A DNA stretch of 64,000 nt from Mycobacterium sp. 852002-40037_SCH5390672 (GCF_001665875.1 NZ_LZTA01000008.1:1-64000), one strand, 5' to 3'. Shown: positions 20,449-31,550, counted from the stretch's first letter. Program-made: numbers and translations. The notes: a model not told the origin generated them from the sequence alone.

Positions 20449-21312
20449 GTGACCAGTCAACCGAATGACGCACATTGGCAACGGCCCGGCGAATCCCCGG
20501 AGCCGACCCCGGGACGCCCCGCCACGGCGCGGCTGGTCGATCCCGAAGATGATCTGACGCCCGTCGGCTTCCCCGGCGACTTCAACCCGTCGACCGGGAC
20601 CACCACCGTCATCCCTTACGGCGCCTCCGCAGCGGCCGCCGGCTCTGGGGCCGGCGGCTATAACCTGCTGGAACAGCAGGAGCCGTTGCCCTACGTCCAG
20701 CCGCATGCGCCGGCCCGGCACGCGGCTGCCGAGGCCGCCGAGATCGACGACGACGACGAACACCACGACCGGTTGCACGACGTCGGCCGGCGCGGAACGC
20801 AGCATCTCGGTTTGCTGTTGCTGCGGGTCGGGCTTGGTGTGGTGCTCGGCGCCCACGGGCTGCAGAAGCTGTTCGGCTGGTGGGGCGGCTCGGGCGTGTC
20901 CGGGTTCAAGAACTCACTGTCCGACGTGGGCTACCAGCACGCCGACATCCTCGCCTACGTGAGCGCCGGAGGTGAGGCCGTGGCGGGTGTGCTGCTGATA
21001 CTGGGTTTGTTCACGCCGGTAGCGGCGGCCGGTGCGCTGGCGTTCCTGATCAACGGTCTGCTGGCCAGCGTCTCGGCGCGGCCGCATACGCGCACCTTCT
21101 CGTTCTTCCTGCCCGAGGGCCACGAATACCAGCTCACCCTGATCGTCCTGGCCGCCGGGGTCGTTCTGTGCGGACCGGGCCGCTATGGCCTGGATGCGCG
21201 CCGTGGGTGGGCGCACCGGCCCTTCATCGGGTCCTTTGTCGCCCTGCTGGCCGGCATCGCCGCCGGTGTCGGGGTGTGGGTGGCCCTCAATGGCGTGAAT
21301 CCGATCGCCTGA
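20449..21312 (+). CDS. DoxX-family membrane protein (Rv3005c type)
   Basis: A 287-residue protein. The first ~120 residues are hydrophilic, rich in Pro and acidic residues. The C-terminal DoxX domain has four predicted membrane helices starting at LGLLLLRVGLGVVLGAHGLQKLFGWWGG. In M. tuberculosis the homologue (SseA-DoxX-SodA complex member) acts in oxidative-stress resistance; that function is transferred by homology. GTG at 20449 is chosen because TACCCT at 20436-20441 lies 7 nt upstream, as in leaderless genes, and the resulting N-terminus (TSQPNDAHWQRP) looks natural. Confidence 0.85.
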   Translation: MTSQPNDAHWQRPGESPEPTPGRPATARLVDPEDDLTPVGFPGDFNPSTGTTTVIPYGASAAAAGSGAGGYNLLEQQEPLPYVQPHAPARHAAAEAAEIDDDDEHHDRLHDVGRRGTQHLGLLLLRVGLGVVLGAHGLQKLFGWWGGSGVSGFKNSLSDVGYQHADILAYVSAGGEAVAGVLLILGLFTPVAAAGALAFLINGLLASVSARPHTRTFSFFLPEGHEYQLTLIVLAAGVVLCGPGRYGLDARRGWAHRPFIGSFVALLAGIAAGVGVWVALNGVNPIA

Positions 21313-21320
21313 CCGGCTCT

Positions 21321-21722
21321 TCACCGATAGGGGTTGGGCACCCGCCCCGCGCTCGCCTCGGTCAGCTGGGGCAGCGTGGAGAACGTGACCGCGGGCAATC
21401 GCAGCTCCGTTCCGCTCTTGAGGCGCGCGCGACCCCACGAGCCGCGGTGGAAACGCAGCCCCTCGATGTCGTCCCAGCGCACCTGCCGGCTGCCCAGCAG
21501 CGTGCGAACGGTCACGCCCTGGTCGTCGGCGACGGTGCGTAACCGGATGATCAACGCGGACAGCAGTATCGGAAGGATCAGCAGCGGCAGGGACGGCGGC
21601 CACAGCAGCACCGGGATCAGCAACCCCAAGGTCAAGAACCCGACAGCCAGATGCGCTATCGGCGACACTTTGATCACGACGGGCGCTTTGGACGGTGTTT
21701 GGTGAGACGAACCGGTAGCCAC
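21321..21722 (-). CDS. cfp6: Cfp6-like PH-domain membrane protein
   Basis: A 133-residue protein with two closely spaced hydrophobic segments (VGFLTLGLLIPVLLW and LPLLILPILLSALII) followed by a small PH-like domain (VTVRTLLGSRQVRWDDIEGLRF). This fits the bacterial PH-domain group that includes Cfp6 (Rv3004), which lies at this place in M. tuberculosis. The start is GTG at 21722. It is convergent with the DoxX gene, with 8 bp between the stops. Cfp6 was named as a culture-filtrate protein; the sequence itself looks membrane-bound. Confidence 0.82.
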   Translation of the reverse strand: MATGSSHQTPSKAPVVIKVSPIAHLAVGFLTLGLLIPVLLWPPSLPLLILPILLSALIIRLRTVADDQGVTVRTLLGSRQVRWDDIEGLRFHRGSWGRARLKSGTELRLPAVTFSTLPQLTEASAGRVPNPYR

Positions 21723-21825
21723 GCCACCATCATTTCACCTGGGACGCGGGCACGATTCCGCGAGCGCTCAGCCGTCGGCACCGCGCCCCACCCATCTGGT
21801 GGGCGGGACGCCGACGGTCACGGAT

Positions 21826-21855
21826 TTGACTGCTGAGCTGTGCGAAGGCTAGCGT
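21826..21855 (+). promoter_or_regulatory. candidate promoter of the ilvBNC leader
   Basis: TTGACT at 21826-21831 and TAGCGT at 21850-21855 with an 18-nt spacer. The predicted RNA start is at about 21862, two bases before the ATG of the leader peptide, so the leader would be nearly leaderless. Confidence 0.55.
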
Positions 21856-21863
21856 CGGACGCT

Positions 21864-21923
21864 ATGGATACCGCCGGAAAGCCCGGGATGCTCGTAGTAA
21901 TTAGTCGGCGCGTTGGTGGCTGA
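21864..21923 (+). CDS. ilvB leader peptide (branched-chain attenuator peptide)
   Basis: A 19-residue open frame, MDTAGKPGMLVVISRRVGG, with consecutive Leu-Val-Val-Ile codons at 21891-21902 and another Val near the end. A shorter start at ATG 21888 gives MLVVISRRVGG. All three branched-chain amino acids made through the downstream operon are represented, the classic layout of a translation-sensing attenuator. Downstream lie an 11-bp stem made from its last codons (21908-21918 with 21953-21963) and an intrinsic terminator. Ribosome stalling at LVVI would prevent the first stem from forming. Confidence 0.85.
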   Translation: MDTAGKPGMLVVISRRVGG

Positions 21924-21963
21924 CTTGCCCTTCAGCATGTGAAGCAATCCAGCACCAACGCGC
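21908..21963 (+). promoter_or_regulatory. attenuator stem 1:2 of the ilvB leader
   Basis: GCGCGTTGGTG at 21908-21918 is exactly complementary to CACCAACGCGC at 21953-21963. The first arm overlaps the last codons of the leader peptide, so a translating or stalled ribosome would decide whether it forms. It lies directly before the terminator hairpin. Confidence 0.75.
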
Positions 21964-22004
21964 AACCCTCGTGCAGCAGATGAGCTGTCGGGGGTTTTTT
22001 GTTG
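21964..22004 (+). terminator. intrinsic terminator of the ilvB attenuator
   Basis: AACCCTCG (21964-21971) pairs with CGGGGGTT (21989-21996), with one G-T pair. An inner stem CAGC/GCTG (21974-21977 with 21984-21987) lies inside. The pairing is followed by the rest of a T-run to 22000. A further GGGGG/CCCCC pairing (21990-21994 with 22005-22009) competes with it. A terminator ahead of the ilvB start codon at 22047 is expected for attenuation. Confidence 0.8.
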
Positions 22005-22046
22005 CCCCCAGCGAGACTCCCGGAATGAATAAAGGACTGAACGACA

Positions 22047-23914
22047 GTGAGCGCTCCCATCAGGCAGCACGCCTCCGCGACACCGGACGCTGCCGACATC
22101 GCTACGGACGCGGCCAAGCCCGCCGCGAAGTCCGCGACCGGCAAGCCGAAACGCATTGGGCCCGAGCAACTTACCGGCGCACAGTCGGTGATCCGTTCGC
22201 TGGAGGAACTCGGTGTAGAGGTCATCTTCGGCATTCCCGGCGGCGCGGTGCTGCCCGTCTATGACCCGCTGTTCGACTCGCAAAAGCTGCGCCACGTGCT
22301 GGTGCGCCACGAGCAGGGGGCCGGCCACGCCGCCAGCGGCTATGCGCACGCCACCGGCAAGGTCGGTGTCTGCATGGCGACGTCGGGCCCCGGCGCCACC
22401 AACCTGGTGACCCCGCTGGCCGATGCCCAGATGGACTCGATACCCGTCGTCGCCGTGACCGGCCAGGTCGGGCGCTCGCTGATCGGCACCGATGCCTTCC
22501 AGGAAGCCGACATCTCGGGCATCACGATGCCGATCACCAAGCACAACTTCCTGGTCCGCTCGGGTAACGAAATCCCGCAGGTGCTTGCCGAGGCGTTCCA
22601 CATCGCGTCCTCGGGGCGTCCCGGCGCGGTGCTCGTCGACATCCCCAAGGACGTGCTGCAGGCCCAGTGCACGTTCAGCTGGCCGCCGCGCATCGACCTG
22701 CCCGGATACAAGCCGAACACCAAACCGCACAGCCGGCAGATCCGCGAGGCCGCCAAGCTGATCGCGGCCGCCCGTAAGCCGGTGCTCTACGTGGGCGGCG
22801 GGGTCATCCGCGGTGACGCGACCGAGCAGCTGCGCGAGCTGGCCGAGCTGACCGGCATCCCCGTGGTGACCACGCTGATGGCGCGCGGCGCCTTCCCGGA
22901 CAGCCATCCGCAGCACATGGGCATGCCCGGCATGCACGGCACCGTCGCCGCGGTGGCGGCCCTGCAGCGCAGCGACCTGCTGATCGCGCTGGGCACCCGC
23001 TTCGATGACCGGGTGACCGGGAAGCTGGACACCTTCGCCCCGGAAGCCAAGGTCATTCACGCCGACATCGACCCGGCCGAGATCGGCAAGAACCGGCACG
23101 CCGACGTGCCGATCGTCGGCGACGTCAAAGCCGTCATCATCGAGCTGCTCGAGTTGCTGCGGCAGGACGGGATACCCGGCAAGCTCGACATGACCGAGTG
23201 GTGGGGCTACCTGAACGAGGTTCAGTCCACGTACCCGCTGAGCTACGGACCGCAGAGTGATGGCAGCCTCGGCCCGGAATTCGTCATCGAGAAGCTGGGC
23301 CAGATCGCCGGTCCGGACGCCCTGTACGTCGCCGGTGTCGGTCAGCACCAGATGTGGGCGGCCCAATTCATCTCCTATGAAAAGCCGCGCACCTGGCTCA
23401 ACTCCGGCGGGTTGGGCACCATGGGGTTTGCCATTCCGGCTGCCATGGGCGCCAAGATGGCTCGCCCGGACGCGGAGGTGTGGGCGATCGACGGCGACGG
23501 CTGTTTCCAGATGACCAACCAGGAGCTGGCCACCTGCGCGATCGAAGGCGTGCCGATCAAGGTGGCGCTGATCAACAACGGCAACTTGGGCATGGTCCGC
23601 CAGTGGCAGACGCTGTTCTACCAAGAGCGCTACTCCCAGACGGATCTGGCCACGCATTCGCGTCGCATCCCGGACTTCGTGAAGCTGGCGGAGGCGTTGG
23701 GCTGCGTCGGATTGCGTTGCGAGCGTGAAGAAGACGTCGAGGACGTGATCAACCAGGCGCGGGCGATCAACGACCGCCCGGTGGTGATCGACTTCATCGT
23801 CGGCGCCGACGCGCAGGTGTGGCCGATGGTGGCCGCCGGCACCAGCAATGACGAGATTCAGGCGGCCCGCGGCATCCGCCCGCTGTTCGACGACGAAAGC
23901 GAGGGGCACGCCTG

Positions 23915-23915
<1 letters not shown>
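22047..23915 (+). CDS. ilvB: acetolactate synthase large subunit
   Basis: ThDP- and FAD-dependent enzyme that condenses pyruvate (or pyruvate and 2-ketobutyrate) in valine, leucine and isoleucine synthesis. The 622-residue protein has a variable N-terminal tail, then [38 protein letters not shown] with the catalytic Glu, and the C-terminal ThDP motif [12 protein letters not shown]...[15 protein letters not shown] at 22047 has AAAGGA about 10 nt upstream. It is transcribed through the leader attenuator, and its stop overlaps the ilvN start. Confidence 0.97.
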
Positions 23916-25479
<1,564 letters not shown>

Positions 25480-25488
25480 TTTGCGGCG

Positions 25489-25546
25489 CCGAACGTGCAC
25501 TCAGGGCGACTATTTCGCGATTTTTTCGCCGTGAGTGCACGTTCGG
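25489..25546. terminator. perfect 15-bp palindrome between convergent ilvC and wrbA-like genes
   Basis: Arms CCGAACGTGCACTCA (25489-25503) and TGAGTGCACGTTCGG (25532-25546) match exactly around a 28-nt loop that includes GGGCGAC and a run of T (25521-25526). Its position between convergent genes suits a bidirectional terminator. A related but imperfect copy lies at 34896-34961, so it may also be a dispersed element. Confidence 0.7.
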
Positions 25547-25550
25547 TGGC

Positions 25551-26153
25551 TTAAGACGTCGCGAGGCGTCCCGCCGTCTCGACCACCCGGCGGGCCAGAT
25601 GCTCGAGGGCGGCGTCGGTCGGCTCGTCGAATTCGTTGATGTTGTCGTGGGTGGTGACCAGGCTCACGCCATAGGGATTGCCATCGACGAACTTGCAGGG
25701 ATCGGTGTATCCCGGGGGCACGATGATGCCGCCGAAATGCATCAGCGTGATGTACAGCGAGAGCAGGGTGGTTTCCTGGCCGCCGTGCACGGTGTTGGAC
25801 GACGTGAAGCCCGCATACACCTTGTCCGCGAGCTTGCCCTGCGCCCATAGCCCGCCCAGCGAGTCGAGGAACGCGCGCAACTGCGCTGCCGGGGAGCCGA
25901 AGCGGGTCGGTGAACCGAAGATCACCGCGTCGGCCCACACGATGTCGTCGCCGGTTGCGACCGGAAGGTCTTTGGTGGCCTCGTAGTTCGCCGTCCAGGC
26001 CGGGTTGTGGGCGAACGATTCGGGATCCTGTGTCTCGGCGACGTGCCTCAAGCGGACTTCGGCCCCCGCCGACTCGGCCGCCGCGGCGACACGCTGCGCC
26101 ATCGTGGTGTTATGCCCGGTGGCCGAGTAGTAGATGACCGCAAGTTTCGTCAC
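25551..26153 (-). CDS. WrbA-like NAD(P)H:quinone oxidoreductase (flavodoxin fold)
   Basis: A 200-residue flavodoxin-like protein of the WrbA/type IV NQO family. The FMN phosphate loop YYSATGHNTTMAQ is at the N-terminus. SPTRFGSPAAQLRAFLD and the later HGGQETTLLSLYITLMHFGGIIVPPGYT match WrbA. It should reduce quinones by two electrons and limit oxidative stress. The ATG at 26153 overlaps the stop of the upstream dehydrogenase gene. I recall a different gene at this point in M. tuberculosis. Confidence 0.88.
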   Translation of the reverse strand: MTKLAVIYYSATGHNTTMAQRVAAAAESAGAEVRLRHVAETQDPESFAHNPAWTANYEATKDLPVATGDDIVWADAVIFGSPTRFGSPAAQLRAFLDSLGGLWAQGKLADKVYAGFTSSNTVHGGQETTLLSLYITLMHFGGIIVPPGYTDPCKFVDGNPYGVSLVTTHDNINEFDEPTDAALEHLARRVVETAGRLATS

Positions 26154-27592
26154 GGCGTCATCGTAGGCCGCAAATCGGGAAGAGTGTCGATTCCGAATTC
26201 ACGACGCAACAACGTGCGTGCGGCGTAGTAGCCGGCCATGCCGTGCACGCCTCCGCCCGGGGGTGTGGCCGCGGAGCACAGGTATACCTTCGGAATCGGT
26301 GTGCGCCAAGGGTTTAACCGCGGTGTCGGGCCGACGATCGCCCGCCAGGCGGAGTTGCCGCCCATCCCGATGTCGCCGCCCACATAGTTGGCGTTGTGGT
26401 CGCACAGCCGCGCGGCCGGCACCGCGCGCGCGGCCACCACCACGTCGCGGAAGCCGGGTGCGAACCGCTCGACCACCGCGGTCACCGCATCGGTCGCCTC
26501 GACCGTGGACCCCGACGGCACGTGGGCATAGGTCCAGAAGGGGCGGCGTCCGTCGGCGTCGATGCGGCCGGGGTCGGCGACGTGCGGGGACGCGGCCAGC
26601 ACCATGGGCCACTGCGCGTGACGGCCGGCGGCGATCTCGGCCTCCGCGTGAGCCATCTGCGCCCGGGTGCCGCCGAGATGCAGGGTCGGGGCCTGGCGCA
26701 GCCGGACGTCCGACCACGGAATCTCGTCGTTGAGCACAAAGTCCACCTTGGCGACCCCAGGCCCGAACGTGTAGCGCCGCAACGCCTTAGCGTAGCGAGA
26801 GGGGAGGGCTTCGCCGTAGATCTTCAGCAGCGCGGTCGGCGCGGTGTCATAGGCGACGACTCCGCCCGGCGGTTCGATTACTTCCGTGCCGGCCGTGAGC
26901 TCGCCGCCGTGCGCGCGCAGATCGGCGATCAGGGCGTCGGTGATCGCCTGGCTGCCGCCCACCGGAATCGGCCAGCCGACCGAATGCGCGAGGGTGGCCA
27001 GCATCAGCCCGGCACCGGCCGCGGTCAGCGACGGCATCCGCGAAATGATATGGGCGGCAACGCCGGTGAACAGCGCGCGGGCGTCGTCCCCGGCGAGCAA
27101 ACCCCACGCCGGGGTGCCTTGGGCCAGCATTCGCAGCCCCAGCTGCAGCGCCGACGGCAGCGAGTTCGGTATCGAGCGTTTGTCGCCCAGCAGCAGGGCC
27201 ACCACGTCGTCGGAACGCTCGACCAGCGGGCCGAGCAGGCGTCCGAAGGACGCGCCGTGCTCGAGTTCGGCACAGGTGCGGCCCAGGTCGCGGTAGGCGA
27301 TGACCGCCGGACGACCAGGCAGCGGGTTGGCGTACGAAATCTCTGGCACCGCCAACCGCACGCCGCGCGCGGGCAGGTCGAACTCCTTGAAGAACGGCGA
27401 CGCCAGCGCCAACGGGTGCACCGCGGAGCAGATGTCGTGCAAGACTCCCGCAGAATCTGGGTCGGGTGCGGTGCGCGCACCCCCGCCAAAGGTCGGCTGA
27501 GCTTCGACGACCTGCACTTTCAGGCCGGCCCGGGCGCAGATTACGGCAGCGGTCAGCCCGTTGGGTCCGCTGCCGACGATGGTGACGTCCAC
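26150..27592 (-). CDS. FAD-dependent phytoene desaturase-like oxidoreductase (Rv2997 type)
   Basis: A 480-residue flavoprotein. The dinucleotide-binding motif VTIVGSGPNGLTAAVICARAGLKVQVVEA is at the very N-terminus, and the C-terminal FAD segment contains GGGVHGMAGYYAA. It belongs to the phytoene dehydrogenase/CrtI-like superfamily. Its substrate is unknown; no carotenoid genes are near. ATG at 27592 is 29 bp from the divergent serA start, so the two promoters must overlap. It is coupled to the WrbA-like gene by a 4-bp overlap. Confidence 0.87.
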   Translation of the reverse strand: MDVTIVGSGPNGLTAAVICARAGLKVQVVEAQPTFGGGARTAPDPDSAGVLHDICSAVHPLALASPFFKEFDLPARGVRLAVPEISYANPLPGRPAVIAYRDLGRTCAELEHGASFGRLLGPLVERSDDVVALLLGDKRSIPNSLPSALQLGLRMLAQGTPAWGLLAGDDARALFTGVAAHIISRMPSLTAAGAGLMLATLAHSVGWPIPVGGSQAITDALIADLRAHGGELTAGTEVIEPPGGVVAYDTAPTALLKIYGEALPSRYAKALRRYTFGPGVAKVDFVLNDEIPWSDVRLRQAPTLHLGGTRAQMAHAEAEIAAGRHAQWPMVLAASPHVADPGRIDADGRRPFWTYAHVPSGSTVEATDAVTAVVERFAPGFRDVVVAARAVPAARLCDHNANYVGGDIGMGGNSAWRAIVGPTPRLNPWRTPIPKVYLCSAATPPGGGVHGMAGYYAARTLLRREFGIDTLPDLRPTMTP

Positions 27593-27621
27593 GCGTCAAT
27601 TACAGCCGATAGGCTGGCCGG

Positions 27622-29208
27622 GTGAATCTGCCTGTTGTACTCATTGCCGACAAGCTCGCCGAATCAACCGTCGCCGCCCTGGGCGACCAGGTCGAGGTGC
27701 GCTGGGTAGACGGCCCCGATCGGGAGAAGCTGCTGGCGGCCGTGCCGGAGGCCGATGCGCTGCTGGTGCGTTCGGCCACCACCGTCGACGCCGAGGTGCT
27801 GGCGGCGGCGCCCAAGCTCAAGATCGTCGCCCGCGCCGGGGTTGGCCTGGACAACGTCGACGTCGACGCCGCCACCGAGCGCGGCGTGCTGGTGGTCAAC
27901 GCGCCGACGTCGAACATCCACAGCGCCGCCGAGCACGCGCTGGCGCTGTTGTTGTCCGCGGCCCGCCAGATCCCGGCCGCCGATGCCTCGCTGCGCGAGC
28001 ACGCCTGGAAGCGGTCGTCGTTCTCGGGCACCGAGATCTTCGGCAAGACGGTCGGCGTTGTGGGCCTGGGCCGGATCGGTCAGTTGGTTGCCCAGCGGAT
28101 CAGCGCCTTCGGCACCCACCTGATCGCCTACGACCCTTACGTGTCACCGGCGCGCGCAGCACAATTGGGCATCGAGCTGCTCACGCTGGACGAACTGCTG
28201 GGCCGCGCCGACTTCATCTCGGTGCACTTGCCGAAGACGCCCGAGACCGCGGGCCTGATCGACAAAGACGCGCTGGCCAAGACCAAACCGGGCGTCATCA
28301 TCGTCAACGCGGCCCGTGGTGGCCTGGTGGACGAGGCGGCGCTGGCCGACGCGGTGCGCAGCGGCCACGTGCGCGCGGCCGGTCTGGACGTCTTCTCCAA
28401 AGAGCCGTGCACCGACAGCCCGCTGTTCGAACTGCCGCAGGTGGTGGTCACACCCCATCTGGGCGCATCGACCGAGGAGGCGCAGGACCGGGCCGGCACC
28501 GACGTCGCGGCGAGCGTGAAGCTCGCTCTGGCCGGGGAATTCGTTCCCGACGCGGTCAACGTCGGGGGCGGGGTGGTCAACGAGGAGGTGGCGCCATGGC
28601 TGGACCTGGTGCGCAAGCTCGGGGTGCTGGCCGCCACGCTCTCCGATGGCCCGCCGGTGTCGTTGTCGGTGCAGGTACGCGGCGAGCTTGCCTCCGAAGA
28701 TGTTGAGGTGCTTAAACTTTCGGCCCTGCGAGGGCTGTTCTCGGCCGTCGTCGAGGGACCGGTGACGTTCGTCAACGCGCCGTCGCTGGCCGAAGAACGC
28801 GGCATCACCGCCGAAATCGGCGCCGCTTCGGAAAGTCCCAACCACCGCAGCGTGGTTGACGTGCGCGCGGTTGCGCACGACGGCACCACCGTCAACGTCG
28901 CCGGCACCTTGTCCGGGCCGCAGCTGGTCGAGAAGATCGTGCAGATCAACGGCCGCAACTTCGATCTACGCGCCCGGGGGATCAACCTGGTGATCAACTA
29001 TGTCGACCAGCCCGGCGCGCTGGGCAAAATCGGCACCCTGCTGGGTTCGGCCGGGGTGAACATCGAAGCCGCGCAGCTCTCCGAGGACGCCGAGGGCCCG
29101 AGTGCGACGATCCTGCTGCGCCTGGACCAAGACGTGCCGGGCGACGTGCGGGCCGAAATCGGCGCGGCGGTGGGCGCCAACAAGCTTGAGGTGGTTGATC
29201 TGTCGTGA
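27622..29208 (+). CDS. serA: D-3-phosphoglycerate dehydrogenase
   Basis: First step of serine synthesis, oxidising 3-phosphoglycerate with NAD+. The 528-residue type I enzyme has the substrate domain, the NAD motif VGLGRIGQLVAQ, the catalytic Arg (VNAARGGLVDE), Glu and His (TPHLGAST), then the intervening ASB domain and a C-terminal ACT domain (GALGKIGTLLGSAGVNIEAAQLSEDAEG) for serine feedback. GTG at 27622 follows a TAGGCT -10-like box at 27610-27615 by 6 nt, indicating leaderless expression. The stop lies inside a 53-bp MIRU-like module. Confidence 0.97.
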   Translation: MNLPVVLIADKLAESTVAALGDQVEVRWVDGPDREKLLAAVPEADALLVRSATTVDAEVLAAAPKLKIVARAGVGLDNVDVDAATERGVLVVNAPTSNIHSAAEHALALLLSAARQIPAADASLREHAWKRSSFSGTEIFGKTVGVVGLGRIGQLVAQRISAFGTHLIAYDPYVSPARAAQLGIELLTLDELLGRADFISVHLPKTPETAGLIDKDALAKTKPGVIIVNAARGGLVDEAALADAVRSGHVRAAGLDVFSKEPCTDSPLFELPQVVVTPHLGASTEEAQDRAGTDVAASVKLALAGEFVPDAVNVGGGVVNEEVAPWLDLVRKLGVLAATLSDGPPVSLSVQVRGELASEDVEVLKLSALRGLFSAVVEGPVTFVNAPSLAEERGITAEIGAASESPNHRSVVDVRAVAHDGTTVNVAGTLSGPQLVEKIVQINGRNFDLRARGINLVINYVDQPGALGKIGTLLGSAGVNIEAAQLSEDAEGPSATILLRLDQDVPGDVRAEIGAAVGANKLEVVDLS

Positions 29209-29258
29209 GCGCCGGCGACGATGCAAAGCGGAGCGATGAGGAGGAGCGGCGCCGATGA
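29206..29258 (+). repeat. 53-bp MIRU-like module joining serA to leuB
   Basis: The module starts with the serA stop TGA and ends with ATGA containing the leuB start. It carries GCCGGCGACGATGCA in the first half and GATGAGGAGGAGCGGCG in the second, the latter acting as Shine-Dalgarno for leuB. A second copy at 59724-59776 has the same length and matches at 47 of 53 positions. This is the organisation described for mycobacterial interspersed repetitive units. Confidence 0.85.
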
Positions 29259-30265
29259 AGTTGGCGGTGATCGAGGGCGACGGTATTGGGCCCGAAGTCG
29301 TTTCCGAGGCCATCAAAGTCCTGGACGCGGTGCTGCCCGGGGTGGACAAGACCAGTTATGACCTGGGCGCGCGGCGCTACCACGCCACCGGCGAGCTGCT
29401 GCCGGACTCGGTCGTCGACGAGCTGCGCGCGCATGACGCCATTCTGCTAGGAGCCATCGGTGACCCGTCGGTGCCCAGCGGCGTCCTGGAGCGAGGCCTG
29501 TTGCTACGCCTGCGTTTCGAGCTCGACCATCACATCAACTTGCGGCCGGGCCGGCTGTATCCGGGAGTGAACAGCCCGCTGGCCGGCAACCCCGAGATCG
29601 ACTTCGTGGTGGTGCGCGAGGGAACGGAAGGTCCCTACACGGGCACCGGCGGTGCCATCCGCGTCGGCACGCCCAATGAAATCGCCACCGAGGTAAGCCA
29701 GAACACCGCTTTCGGTGTACGCCGCGTGGTGGCCGACGCGTTCGAGCGGGCTCAGCGACGACGAAAGCACTTGACGCTGGTGCACAAAACCAACGTGCTG
29801 ACTTTCGCCGGCAAGCTGTGGTCGCGCATGGTGGCCGAGGTGGGTGAGGACTATCCCGAGGTCGAGGTGGCGTATCAACACATCGATGCCGCGACCATCT
29901 TCATGGTCACCGACCCCGGTCGCTTCGACGTGATCGTCACCGACAACCTGTTCGGCGACATCATCACCGACCTGTCAGCGGCGGTGTGTGGCGGAATTGG
30001 CTTGGCCGCCAGTGGAAATATCGACGGCACCCGGACCAATCCCTCGATGTTCGAGCCCGTCCACGGCAGCGCTCCGGACATCGCCGGTCAAGGCATCGCC
30101 GACCCGACCGCTGCCATCATGTCGGTGGCGCTGCTACTCGCCCATCTCGGCGAGGACGCCGCCGCTAAGAGGGTGGACCGGGCCGTTGAGCAATATCTGG
30201 CAACGCGTGGGAACGAACGGCGCGCCACCACCGAAGTCGGCGAACGGATTGCTGCCGGGCTCTAG
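29255..30265 (+). CDS. leuB: 3-isopropylmalate dehydrogenase
   Basis: Oxidative decarboxylation of 3-isopropylmalate in leucine synthesis. The 336-residue protein has [15 protein letters not shown], the substrate arginines ([21 protein letters not shown]), [11 protein letters not shown], and the metal-binding [14 protein letters not shown] at 29255 is supplied by the MIRU-like module, which also supplies GAGGAGGAG about 8 nt upstream. Its 3' end overlaps the convergent MFS gene by 101 bp. Confidence 0.97.
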   Translation: MKLAVIEGDGIGPEVVSEAIKVLDAVLPGVDKTSYDLGARRYHATGELLPDSVVDELRAHDAILLGAIGDPSVPSGVLERGLLLRLRFELDHHINLRPGRLYPGVNSPLAGNPEIDFVVVREGTEGPYTGTGGAIRVGTPNEIATEVSQNTAFGVRRVVADAFERAQRRRKHLTLVHKTNVLTFAGKLWSRMVAEVGEDYPEVEVAYQHIDAATIFMVTDPGRFDVIVTDNLFGDIITDLSAAVCGGIGLAASGNIDGTRTNPSMFEPVHGSAPDIAGQGIADPTAAIMSVALLLAHLGEDAAAKRVDRAVEQYLATRGNERRATTEVGERIAAGL

Positions 30266-31484
30266 TTTCCAAGCCGGGCGGGAGCAGCCGCGTCGGCACC
30301 AGCGGCATTGCCGCCAGCGGGAACAACGCGCACAACATCCACGCCGGTGGATATTTCGCCGCCGAGATCAAGGCACCGAACAGCGGGGGGCCCGCGGCCG
30401 CCATCATCCGCTGGGTGGTGTTCTGAATGCCCAGGGCGCGACCGCTCCAGTACGGCCCGGCGAGTTCGGTGATGGCGGTCGCTTCCAGCCCGTTGTCGAG
30501 TACCGCGATCACCGAGATGGCGACCATCAGCCCCGCCTGCCACCGGGAATTCATGTAGTCGGCCCACGCCAGCAACAGCAGGGTGAGCACGGCGGCGGCC
30601 GCGATGTAGCGCACCGGCCGCATGCGTGAGCCGAGTCGATCCGACCAGCGGCCCACGGCGACGCGGCCGAGCGCGCCGAGCAGCTGCGAAAGGGTGACCA
30701 ACCCGCCGGCGGCCGCGACCGACCAGTGCAAGTTGCGGATCAGCCACACCAGCATGAACGTCACGGTGACCGTTTGCGGCATCATCATCAGACCCGCCAC
30801 GGCGTGAATTCGCCACAGCGTCAACGACCCTCGGTACGGGCTGGCGAGTTCCTGATCGCTCGCACTGGCGCGGGGTTTACGCGGCGGGTCGACGATTCCG
30901 ACCACGCTCACGACCGCCCCGAACACGCACGCCAGCGCCGTGAACCGAAGACCGGCCCGCGGCCCGTGTTCGGCCAGTTCGGGAATTATCATCGCCCCCA
31001 AGGCGATTCCCAAGGGTTGCGCCGTCTGACGGATGCCCATGGCCAGCCCGCGCTGGTGTGGCGGAAACCAGGCGGACACCAGCCGTCCGCCGGCTGTGTT
31101 ACAACTGGCGGCGGCCATACCGCCGAGAAACAGATAGACGGCGATCATCACCATCGAATGCGCCGACGCCGCGGCGTAGGCCGCAATTGCGGTCAGCGCC
31201 GAGCCGGTGGCCATCACCACCCGCTCGCCGACCCGGTCCAGCACGTATCCCCAGAGCACCAGCGTGACCACCATGCCCCAGCTGGGCATCGAGGCCAGCA
31301 GAGCTGCTTCGTCGAGCCGGATTCCGCGCACCCCTTGCAGCGACGGGATGAGGAAGGCGACGCCATTGATGAAGAGGAACGAACTTGCCGTTGCCAGCAG
31401 CGAAACGATCATGATCGACCAGCGCGCGCCCGTGCCGATTTTGGGCGTCGCGGCGGGGTCGATCTGCATTCCCCATGCTTGCAT
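30165..31484 (-). CDS. MFS transporter (Rv2994 type)
   Basis: About 439 residues with twelve predicted membrane helices. MFS marks include [20 protein letters not shown] after helix 2, [28 protein letters not shown] in helices 4-5, and [15 protein letters not shown] in the second half. The substrate is unknown. ATG at 31484 is preferred, with ATG 31469 possible; further upstream the open frame is made of the tandem repeat and is not protein-like. The last ~34 codons lie opposite the end of leuB, an antisense overlap of 101 bp. Confidence 0.85.
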   Translation of the reverse strand: MQAWGMQIDPAATPKIGTGARWSIMIVSLLATASSFLFINGVAFLIPSLQGVRGIRLDEAALLASMPSWGMVVTLVLWGYVLDRVGERVVMATGSALTAIAAYAAASAHSMVMIAVYLFLGGMAAASCNTAGGRLVSAWFPPHQRGLAMGIRQTAQPLGIALGAMIIPELAEHGPRAGLRFTALACVFGAVVSVVGIVDPPRKPRASASDQELASPYRGSLTLWRIHAVAGLMMMPQTVTVTFMLVWLIRNLHWSVAAAGGLVTLSQLLGALGRVAVGRWSDRLGSRMRPVRYIAAAAVLTLLLLAWADYMNSRWQAGLMVAISVIAVLDNGLEATAITELAGPYWSGRALGIQNTTQRMMAAAGPPLFGALISAAKYPPAWMLCALFPLAAMPLVPTRLLPPGLETRARQQSVRRLRWWRAVRSHALPDIAQRPGPPS

Positions 31485-31550
31485 ACCGGCGCGAAATTTA
31501 GGGGTAGGACTTGGGCCGTTGCCCGCTATTGGTGCCTCCCTACTCGGGCC

